A program made the translations under genes and the position numbers. Below, in pieces: positions 1 to 5,930 of a stretch of 14,089 bases of DNA (position 1 is the first letter of the stretch; every line of letters starts with the position of its first letter). The DNA is taken from positions 1-14,089 of the forward strand of contig CAJQQJ010000100.1 in NCBI GenBank assembly GCA_905480445.1. The letters run 5' to 3'. The notes under the pieces were generated by a model that ran no database searches, was not told the origin of the DNA, and saw only the letters and a list, made by a program, of their open reading frames with translations. The DNA comes from an uncultured Alphaproteobacteria bacterium (GTDB taxonomy: Bacteria > Pseudomonadota > Alphaproteobacteria > UBA7985 > CAJQQZ01).

Positions 1-407
1 CTGACAAAACAGAGAGCTTAACACTGGCGGACTTTTACTCCGGCCACAGCAGAAATATTCCGCCGCTTCAGTGGTGGATTATTGCACCGGCGTTCTCACT
101 CAATCCAGCTTTGGGTTTCTTGATTCTGATGATGTTAGAAACCCGAGTGGATTTCAAAGCCATGGCAAAAGTATCGGCCTACAATTATGGCGTCTATCTA
201 ACGCACCCGCTGTTTCTCGATGTTTTTGAAGTCATGAGCCGAAACTGGTCTATGTTGCCCGCCGTTGAAGTCATGGGGCGTTTCATCTTCGCTTTGACTT
301 GTTCGATTCTATTTACCCATCTGATGGGGCAATCCTTAAAAACGGGGTGGCTGGTCGGGTTCGATGTCAAACACATCAAACCTAAACAACCGGTCACAAC
401 GGGTTAA
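1..407 (+). CDS. Acyltransferase-3-family membrane protein, C-terminal part (5' truncated by window edge)
   Basis: The frame is open from the first complete codon at position 3 to the stop at 405-407, so this is the tail of a longer gene. The ATG at 111 lies inside it and is not the start. The roughly 134 visible residues contain several hydrophobic segments, one around WWIIAPAFSLNPALGFLIL and another around FIFALTCSILFTHLM. Between them is the motif YNYGVYLTHPLFLD, which resembles the late 'YgiYLtHp' region of acyltransferase-3 (PF01757) proteins. Such proteins are inner-membrane enzymes that move acyl groups onto sugars, glycans or lipids. The protein ends in a short polar tail (KHIKPKQPVTTG). 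The substrate cannot be told from this fragment, and an OpgC-like relative is equally possible. There is no obvious functional link to the genes downstream. Confidence 0.6.
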   Translation, partial: DKTESLTLADFYSGHSRNIPPLQWWIIAPAFSLNPALGFLILMMLETRVDFKAMAKVSAYNYGVYLTHPLFLDVFEVMSRNWSMLPAVEVMGRFIFALTCSILFTHLMGQSLKTGWLVGFDVKHIKPKQPVTTG

Positions 408-429
408 CGTTGCTGTGAGAGATCGTTTG

Positions 430-457
430 TTGTTTATCGGTAAAAACCAGCTATTTT
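430..457 (+). promoter_or_regulatory. Possible sigma-70-like promoter for the YHS gene
   Basis: A TTGTTT (430-435) and a TATTTT (452-457) stand 16 bases apart in the 81-base gap before the YHS gene. An overlapping TTGTTG lies at 427-432 but at a poorer 19-base spacing. The match is weak and the region is AT-rich, so it could arise by chance. The gap holds nothing else recognisable apart from the strong AGGAGGT ribosome-binding site at 476-482. Confidence 0.25.
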
Positions 458-488
458 CATTTTAACAAATTCACGAGGAGGTAAGCCA

Positions 489-944
489 ATGTTGTCATTA
501 AACCGTAGACAAGCTCTAGCACTCACTGCCGGTGCTGCTGTTGCTTTGGCTCCTACTGTGGCCCTGGCTAAGAAGCCAGTTTACACCAGTTGGGGAAAAG
601 CCATTCGTGGCTATGATCCTGTGGCCTATTTCAAGCAGCGTAAGCCCGTCAAAGGCAACGCCAAGTTCACCCACGAATACAAAGGTGCCACGTGGTACTT
701 CTCATCCGCTGAAAATCGAGATCTCTTTGCTTCCGCGCCCAGCAGCTATGCGCCTCAATACGGTGGCTATTGTGCCTACGCCGTTTCTAAAGGATCAACA
801 GCTAGTACGATCCCTCAAGCCTGGGATATCGTTAATGGGAAACTCTATTTGAACTACTCCAAGTCCATCCAAAAAACTTGGAAGAAAAAGCAATCAAGTT
901 ACATTCAAAAAGCCAATAGCAATTGGCCTGGCGTTTTGAATTAA
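489..944 (+). CDS. Exported YHS domain-containing protein
   Basis: A 151-residue protein. It begins with a twin-arginine-like signal (LNRRQAL at residues 4-10), then an Ala-rich hydrophobic core and a likely cleavage after ALA at about residue 27, so it is probably exported folded through Tat. The mature part is a YHS-type domain: IRGYDPVAYF (39-48), then KFTHEYKGATWYFSS (59-73), FASAPSSYAPQYGGYCAYA (80-98) and the aromatic/basic C-terminus ending NWPGVLN. YHS domains are small folds often linked to metal or cofactor binding. In this standalone exported subfamily the function is unknown. The lone Cys95 in GGYCAY could be a ligand, though that is inference. The start is supported by an excellent AGGAGGT site 6 bases upstream of the ATG. 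An intrinsic terminator follows directly, so the gene is probably monocistronic. Confidence 0.85.
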   Translation: MLSLNRRQALALTAGAAVALAPTVALAKKPVYTSWGKAIRGYDPVAYFKQRKPVKGNAKFTHEYKGATWYFSSAENRDLFASAPSSYAPQYGGYCAYAVSKGSTASTIPQAWDIVNGKLYLNYSKSIQKTWKKKQSSYIQKANSNWPGVLN

Positions 945-972
945 GATCTTCCTCCTCCCTTGTCGCTTTTTG

Positions 973-1000
973 GGGCAGCCTTCGCGGGCTGCCCTTTTTT
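973..1000 (+). terminator. Rho-independent terminator after the YHS gene
   Basis: GGGCAGCC (973-980) pairs perfectly with GGCTGCCC (987-994) around the loop TTCGCG, and six T residues (995-1000) follow. An 8-bp GC-rich stem with a T-tail is a textbook intrinsic terminator. It isolates the YHS gene from the operon that starts at 1059. It also argues against an upstream TTG start for the sulfotransferase-like gene at 960, since that reading would translate through the hairpin. Confidence 0.9.
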
Positions 1001-1058
1001 CTTGCGCTGGCCCACGATCAAGCTAAGCTTCTTTGCAAACGAATCTGGTGAGGAAACT

Positions 1059-1814
1059 ATGCATCCAATCATAGCGATGTGGAGCCATCCGAGATCTGTC
1101 TCAACAGCGATCGAAAGGATCATGAGGGAGCGCGGCGATTGCACCTGCTTTCATGAGCCTTTTATGTATGATTATTACATCAATAGAGCCGTTCGAGTGA
1201 TGCCAGGTTTTGAACCAGAGCCTGATAAACCACAGTCTTACGAGGCCGTGAAAGATTGTCTCTTGGAAGCTTCAGAATCTGGTCCAGTCTTCTTCAAGGA
1301 CATGGGCTACTACGTCGTGCCACGCATCTTTGAAGATCGTGATTTCGCCGACCGTTTAACATCGACTTTTCTCATTCGTGACCCTGTTAAGTCTATCCCG
1401 TCATACTACAAACTGGATGCAGAATTGACGTTGGAAGAAATAGGATTGGAGGGTCAGTGGCGCCTTTTCGATTGGACAAACAGAGTGATAGGCAAAGCGG
1501 CATTTGTTCTGGATGCCGATCTTGTTCAAAATGATACACAGGCGGCGATGAGGGCTTATTGGGAAGCGCTTGGTTTACCCTTTGTTAGTCACGCGTTTGA
1601 ATGGCAAAGCGAAACGGTTCCTGACGATTGGAAGCAGGTTGAAGCCTGGCATCAAAAGGCGCAGGCCAGCACATCGATTAGACCTGCTGAAGATAATGAG
1701 AAAGTCAGAGAGAAGTTTGAGCTTGCAGCGGCGAAGGAACCCAAATTACATAGTTATTTGGCACACCACAGGCCATTTTATGAAAAACTCCGCGCTTTTG
1801 CAGTCGATGCCTAA
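1059..1814 (+). CDS. Sulfotransferase-fold (P-loop) protein, first gene of the tmpAB operon
   Basis: A 251-residue protein. The N-terminal MWSHPRSVSTA (residues 7-17) sits where sulfotransferases carry the 5'-phosphosulfate loop that grips PAPS. FLIRDPVKSIPSYYKL (104-119) matches the 3'-phosphate-binding strand and helix (R-D-P...S-Y). CFHEPFM (30-36) is also typical of this branch. The family member it most resembles is the 'sulfotransferase-like' domain with HPRS instead of the usual PRSGTT. Several of those proteins have no proven sulfotransferase activity, so both donor and acceptor are uncertain. The start chosen is ATG 1059, with GGTGAGGA just upstream. The frame also opens at TTG 960, but that would include the terminator. 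The next gene follows after 26 bases, and the gene heads a six-gene run that includes the TmpA/TmpB pair. No signal peptide or membrane segment is seen, so it is probably cytoplasmic. Confidence 0.7.
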   Translation: MHPIIAMWSHPRSVSTAIERIMRERGDCTCFHEPFMYDYYINRAVRVMPGFEPEPDKPQSYEAVKDCLLEASESGPVFFKDMGYYVVPRIFEDRDFADRLTSTFLIRDPVKSIPSYYKLDAELTLEEIGLEGQWRLFDWTNRVIGKAAFVLDADLVQNDTQAAMRAYWEALGLPFVSHAFEWQSETVPDDWKQVEAWHQKAQASTSIRPAEDNEKVREKFELAAAKEPKLHSYLAHHRPFYEKLRAFAVDA

Positions 1815-1840
1815 AGTGACATTTAGATGGGACCAGATTA

Positions 1841-3163
1841 GTGATTAAGACTTCTGAAACGACGGGACTTTCTGTTGATTGGTCCACTGATGCCATCATT
1901 GCGCGTCGAAATCGCTATTACGCAGCATCACAGCGTGCCTTTGTGCCCTTTGAAAAACCTCTGATCTTTGAGCGTGGTGAAGGGCAATACCTCTGGGATG
2001 AACGAGGCAACCGCATGACAGATTTACTTGCGATGAACCTTTGCATCTCAGTTGGCCATGCGCATCCGTTGGTCAATGCAGCGGCCAGAGAACAGGCCGA
2101 AGACCTACAGCATTGCACCACTATGTTCTATCACCCAGTTCCAGCGCACTTGGCTGAAGAGCTTATTGCGACTATGCCAGCAGGTGAGGAATGGGTTGTT
2201 CATTTCACCAACTCAGGCTCAGAAGCCATTGATTTGGCCTTGATGATGGCGCGCAGTCATACGGGCAACCATGACTTTATCGCTCTTCGTAATTCATACC
2301 ATGGTCCGACGTACGGTGCGCAGTCTTTGACAGGCATCAAATCCTTTCGCCATGACGTTGGCTTGTTGAGCGGTGTTTTTTTTGCCGCCGACCCTAACCA
2401 GTATCGTGGCGTCTACGGTGAAGGCACCGACCCTTATCTTGACGATGTCGAAAACACCATCTCCTATGCAACAACTGGCAATCTAGCCGGAATGGTTATT
2501 GAGCCAGTTCAGGGTTATGGCGGCATCATCGAAATGCCTAAGGGCTATATGAAAGGTGCCTTTGAGCGTGTGAGAGCGGCGGGTGGACTGGCAATAGTTG
2601 ATGAAGTGCAATCTGGTTTCGCCCGAACCGGCGACAATTTCTGGGCCTTCGAAGAACATGATGTTATTCCGGACATCGTGGTCATGGCCAAAGGAATAGG
2701 CAATGGTTATCCCTTAGGGGCCGTGGTTGCCAAACGTCACGTGGCCGAAGCTATGGATGGCAAATTCCTGTTCCATACCTATGGATCTAATCCCATTTCC
2801 TGCGCCGCTGGCAGAGCCGTTTTGAAAGTAATCAAGGAAGAGAAACTACAAGAAAATGCTAAGTCAGTCGGTGCAGATTTGTTGCTCGGTCTTAAGCAAC
2901 TGCAGAACAAATACAAAGTTATCGGCGACGTGCGGGGCAAAGGCCTTATGATGGCAGTCGAGTTGGTTAAGGACCAGCGGACCAAAGAGCCAGATCCTGA
3001 TACAACAGCGGCCGTGTTCGAAGTGACACGTGACCATGGCATAGTTGTTTCCAAATCTGGGACTTTCCGCAACGTGTTACGGATGGTGCCGCCACTTTGC
3101 TTGTCACATAATGATGTCGACCAAGTCTTAACGGCTTTAGACAAATGCTTTGCTAGCGTTTGA
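1841..3163 (+). CDS. Class III PLP aminotransferase, AGXT2-like
   Basis: A 440-residue fold-type I PLP enzyme of full family length. NSGSEA (124-129) forms the phosphate-binding turn, with SYHG (152-155) after it. EPVQGYGG (221-228) follows, then DEVQSGFARTG (254-264) with D254 facing the pyridine nitrogen. MAKGIGNGYPLGA (282-294) carries the Schiff-base lysine K284, and GDVRGKGLM (362-370) lies in the C-terminal domain. The pattern is closest to alanine-glyoxylate aminotransferase 2 (AGXT2), which moves amino groups between alanine or beta-amino acids and glyoxylate or pyruvate. The same superfamily holds the lyases ETNPPL and PbfA; PbfA removes ammonia from 1-hydroxy-2-aminoethylphosphonate. 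Motifs alone do not decide between transaminase and lyase. Translation starts at GTG 1841; the next in-frame ATG is too deep in the conserved region. It lies 26 bases after the sulfotransferase-like gene and 24 before tmpA. Confidence 0.88.
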   Translation: MIKTSETTGLSVDWSTDAIIARRNRYYAASQRAFVPFEKPLIFERGEGQYLWDERGNRMTDLLAMNLCISVGHAHPLVNAAAREQAEDLQHCTTMFYHPVPAHLAEELIATMPAGEEWVVHFTNSGSEAIDLALMMARSHTGNHDFIALRNSYHGPTYGAQSLTGIKSFRHDVGLLSGVFFAADPNQYRGVYGEGTDPYLDDVENTISYATTGNLAGMVIEPVQGYGGIIEMPKGYMKGAFERVRAAGGLAIVDEVQSGFARTGDNFWAFEEHDVIPDIVVMAKGIGNGYPLGAVVAKRHVAEAMDGKFLFHTYGSNPISCAAGRAVLKVIKEEKLQENAKSVGADLLLGLKQLQNKYKVIGDVRGKGLMMAVELVKDQRTKEPDPDTTAAVFEVTRDHGIVVSKSGTFRNVLRMVPPLCLSHNDVDQVLTALDKCFASV

Positions 3164-3187
3164 CGTTAGAAGGGAAGGATCATAAAG

Positions 3188-4324
3188 ATGTCTTATAGTT
3201 CTGTAGAAATTATCGACGGTGGCCAAGCGCTTTCATTGGATGGCACCCGCTTTCATGCGCTTTGGCTCAGAGACAACGCACTTGATCCGGAGACGCGGTC
3301 ACCTGGTAATGGCCAAAGATTGATCACTCTAACGGATATCCCAGGCAGCACGATTGTTTCGGAAGCAGTCCTTAGTGATAATGGACTAGAAGTTACCTTC
3401 TTGCCCGAAGACAAAACGGTTTCGTTCCCGCATGATTGGTTGAAGCAGCATGCTTATGACAAACCTGTTGGCAAACCCGCAGGCTGGTTGCCGACTGACA
3501 TTGAGACCTGGGACGCTGGTTTAAACATGTCCGTTCCAACCGCTGACTTTGGTGAAGCCAAACAAGGTGGCGAGGTCTTGGGTGGTTGGTTGTCAGCGGT
3601 TCGCCGGTATGGTTTTGCTAAAATGAGAGGCGGCCCTGTTGAAAGTGGTGCCTTGTTGGAAGTTGCTGATCTCTTTGGCTACATTCGTGAAACGAACTAC
3701 GGCAAATGGTTTGAGGTAAGAACCGAAGTTAACCCAACTAACTTGGCCTATACAGGACTAGGGTTGCAAGCCCACACGGACAATCCGTACCGTGACCCTG
3801 TGCCAACTTTGCAAATCCTTTACTGCTTAGAAAATTCGGCTGAGGGTGGTGACTCTCAAGTAGTCGATGCTTTCAAAGCAGCTGAAAAACTGAGAGCGGT
3901 AAATCCGGACGGCTTTCGGTTGCTCAGTTCCTATTGTGCAAGGTTCGAGTATGCTGGGGCCGAGGGAACACATTTGTTGACCCGTAAGCCGATGATTGAG
4001 CTTGCGCCTGACGGAGAGCTGATCGGTATTCGTTTCAACAATCGATCCGCTGCAGCGATCACAGATGTACCTTACGAAGAGATGTCTGCTTATTATGCCG
4101 CCTACCGCCAGTTCGCAGAGATCATTGATGATCCTTCGATGGCGGTGTCATTTAAGCTTTCGCCGGGTGAGTGTTTCATTGTTGACAACACCCGTGTTCT
4201 CCATGCGCGTAAGGGTTACTCGGGCGAAGGATCTCGCTGGTTGCAAGGCTGTTACGCAGACAAAGATAGTCTTTATTCAACGCTTTCGGTTATTGAGAGC
4301 CAACAAAAGGTTGCAGCCCAATGA
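3188..4324 (+). CDS. tmpA: TmpA-like Fe(II)/2-oxoglutarate oxygenase (gamma-butyrobetaine hydroxylase family)
   Basis: A 378-residue enzyme with the two-domain layout of gamma-butyrobetaine dioxygenase (BBOX). The N-terminal domain carries FHALWLRDNALDPE (22-35). The C-terminal TauD-type domain holds the iron ligands H196 and D198 (LQAHTDNPY) and H339 (RVLHARKGY), and R350 is a likely 2-oxoglutarate contact. Compared with human BBOX1 from memory, residues lining the trimethylammonium cage are mostly kept: Y171, F175 for Trp, Y188 and Y356. The four zinc ligands of BBOX are absent (ALDPET replaces the Cys cluster). The pairing with an overlapping PhnZ-like HD oxygenase indicates TmpA, which hydroxylates C1 of 2-(trimethylammonio)ethylphosphonate, rather than a carnitine-synthesis enzyme. 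The start has AGGGAAGGA 8 bases upstream. The stop overlaps the next start (ATGA). True carnitine biosynthesis remains the main alternative. Confidence 0.8.
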   Translation: MSYSSVEIIDGGQALSLDGTRFHALWLRDNALDPETRSPGNGQRLITLTDIPGSTIVSEAVLSDNGLEVTFLPEDKTVSFPHDWLKQHAYDKPVGKPAGWLPTDIETWDAGLNMSVPTADFGEAKQGGEVLGGWLSAVRRYGFAKMRGGPVESGALLEVADLFGYIRETNYGKWFEVRTEVNPTNLAYTGLGLQAHTDNPYRDPVPTLQILYCLENSAEGGDSQVVDAFKAAEKLRAVNPDGFRLLSSYCARFEYAGAEGTHLLTRKPMIELAPDGELIGIRFNNRSAAAITDVPYEEMSAYYAAYRQFAEIIDDPSMAVSFKLSPGECFIVDNTRVLHARKGYSGEGSRWLQGCYADKDSLYSTLSVIESQQKVAAQ

Positions 4325-4902
4325 GCAAACCTGACTTCTCAAAACTCGACAGAAGTAACATAGTCGCCTTTATCGAGGATATCTTTGAGCGACGCGGCGC
4401 AGAGTCCTATTTGGGCGAGCAGGTGACAATGTCTCAGCATATGTTGCAAGGTGCTCAGCTGGCTGAACAAGCAGGAGCCGGCGACGAACTTGTTGCGGCT
4501 GCCTTGCTGCATGACATTGGTCACTACACCAGTGAGTTTCCGGCGAATGCGGCTGACGATGGTATAGACAACAACCACGAAGACGCAGGTGCCGCTGTTT
4601 TAGCGCCTTTCTTTCCAACCTTGATCGCTGACTGTTGTCGCTATCATGTTGCCGCCAAGCGCTATCTTTGTGCTACGGACGCGGAGTATTTTGGCAAACT
4701 GTCCGAAGCTTCCGTGCTTTCACTCGGCTTACAGGGCGGCCCGATGAATGCTGAGGAAGTTGTAACCTTCGAAAAGAATCCTCATATCAAAGAGATCGTT
4801 CAGGTGCGCATTTGGGATGATCAAGGTAAAGACCCAAACGTAACCACACCACCTTTCCAATACTACGCACCTATGTTAGAGCGAGCCGTCGCTAACCAAT
4901 AG
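4321..4902 (+). CDS. tmpB: TmpB/PhnZ-like HD-domain mixed-valent diiron oxygenase (C-P bond cleavage)
   Basis: A 193-residue HD-domain protein whose whole active site matches PhnZ as I recall it: H40, H64-D65, H86, H109 and D166 (RIWDDQGK) as diiron ligands. The second-sphere residues are H68 (LLHDIGHY) and K113 (YHVAAKRYL). The pair Y30/E33 in SYLGEQVT corresponds to PhnZ Y24/E27, which moves on substrate binding and marks the oxygenase subgroup rather than phosphohydrolases. QGGPM (138-142) is also shared. Family enzymes use O2 to convert a 1-hydroxyphosphonate into a carboxylate plus phosphate. PhnZ yields glycine, while TmpB yields glycine betaine. Its ATG overlaps the tmpA stop by 4 bases, implying translational coupling and a shared pathway. 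The choice of TmpB over PhnZ rests mainly on this partner. It is often misannotated as an HD phosphohydrolase. Confidence 0.87.
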   Translation: MSKPDFSKLDRSNIVAFIEDIFERRGAESYLGEQVTMSQHMLQGAQLAEQAGAGDELVAAALLHDIGHYTSEFPANAADDGIDNNHEDAGAAVLAPFFPTLIADCCRYHVAAKRYLCATDAEYFGKLSEASVLSLGLQGGPMNAEEVVTFEKNPHIKEIVQVRIWDDQGKDPNVTTPPFQYYAPMLERAVANQ

Positions 4903-4910
4903 GTAACCCC

Positions 4911-5918
4911 ATGTCTCAAGACTTTGTAACCATGACCCGCAGCCAAGCGGAGTCATTGATCGCTGATGCATTCATCAATTCAAAAGTTTCAGACGCCAAT
5001 GCGAAATCAGTTGCGCAAGCGCTTGTCGCCGCAGAAGTCGACGGTCAGAGGGGTCATGGTTTCTCACGCGTCGGTTCTTATGCGGCCCAATCAAAATCAG
5101 GCAAGGTCGATGGTTTCGCGACACCAAAACTAACCCGAGACAAGCCTTCGTTTTTGAAAGTTGATGCAAAGAATGGCTTTGCTTATCCAGCTGTAGAAAT
5201 GGCGATTGAGGCTTTGGTGGAAGCTGCAAAGAGCAACGGTATTGCTGGTGTTGCCATCTCTAACTCCCATCACTGCGGCCAGTTGAGCCGTCACGTGGAA
5301 CAGCTGGCCGAACGAGGCTTGCTTGCAACTATGGTTGCTAATACTCCTAAGGCAATGGCGCCTTGGGGCGGATCCAAGCCTTTGTTTGGCACCAATCCAA
5401 TTGCCTTTGGTGTGCCACGAGATGGCGCAGCGCCTTTGGTGATTGATCTCTCGCTGTCCAAAGTGGCGAGAGGCAAGATCATGGCTGCTAACAAATCTGG
5501 CGAGGCTATCCCAGAAGGTTGGGCGCTAGACAGCGGGGGCAATGACACAACCGATCCAAAGGCTGCCCTTGCGGGATCAATGATCCCTATGGGCGATGCT
5601 AAGGGGGCGGCTTTGGCCTTGCTTGTTGAAATACTCGCCGCAACAGTTACCGGTTCCAATTACAGTTTTGAAGCTACTTCCTTTTTTGATGGCAAAGGCG
5701 AACCGCCTTCAGTTGGGCAATTCATTCTTGCCATTGATACTGGTGCGACTCACGACCTCTTTGCGCAAAGGCTAGAAGCCTTGTTAGGCGAGATGCTGGA
5801 GCAAGATGGGACACGTTTGCCGGGTGAAAAACGCCTGAACGGTCGCAAAGCTTGTGAAGAGCAAGGCTTGTCCGTGCCGAAAGCCATGCTTGAAGAAATC
5901 AATGCCTTGGCTGTTTAG
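4911..5918 (+). CDS. Ldh2 (malate/L-lactate dehydrogenase-type) family NAD(P)H oxidoreductase
   Basis: A 335-residue protein of normal length for the Ldh2 family. This NAD(P)-dependent fold is unrelated to classical lactate dehydrogenases. Visible family motifs are DGQRGHGFSR (44-53) with H49 and R53, and SNSHHCGQLSRH (117-128) with the catalytic His region at 120-121. APWGGSKPLFGTNPIAFGVP (150-169) and IDLSLSKVARGK (178-189) follow, then PMGDAKG (226-232) in place of the usual PxGGxKG. Relatives act on malate, ureidoglycolate, sulfolactate, 2,3-diketogulonate or cyclic imino acids, so the substrate cannot be read from motifs. It starts 8 bases after tmpB (AGGT at 4901-4904 as ribosome site), so it is surely co-transcribed. 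A step on a 2-hydroxy/2-keto acid or imine arising near the phosphonate pathway is an inference from context only. Confidence 0.87.
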   Translation: MSQDFVTMTRSQAESLIADAFINSKVSDANAKSVAQALVAAEVDGQRGHGFSRVGSYAAQSKSGKVDGFATPKLTRDKPSFLKVDAKNGFAYPAVEMAIEALVEAAKSNGIAGVAISNSHHCGQLSRHVEQLAERGLLATMVANTPKAMAPWGGSKPLFGTNPIAFGVPRDGAAPLVIDLSLSKVARGKIMAANKSGEAIPEGWALDSGGNDTTDPKAALAGSMIPMGDAKGAALALLVEILAATVTGSNYSFEATSFFDGKGEPPSVGQFILAIDTGATHDLFAQRLEALLGEMLEQDGTRLPGEKRLNGRKACEEQGLSVPKAMLEEINALAV

Positions 5919-5930
5919 GTTCAGTTGATC

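Noticed and set aside
960..1058. Upstream TTG start extending the sulfotransferase-like gene by 33 codons
   Set aside because: It would translate through the strong terminator at 973-1000, and the added residues are not family-like. ATG 1059 has a GGTGAGGA site.
3188..4324. Carnitine-biosynthesis gamma-butyrobetaine hydroxylase as the primary call
   Set aside because: The overlapping PhnZ-like HD oxygenase has no role in carnitine synthesis and matches the TmpA/TmpB pair. No other carnitine gene is present. It is kept as an alternative.
4321..4902. HD-domain phosphohydrolase
   Set aside because: The Tyr30/Glu33 pair, Lys113 and the full six-ligand set follow PhnZ-type oxygenases rather than hydrolases.
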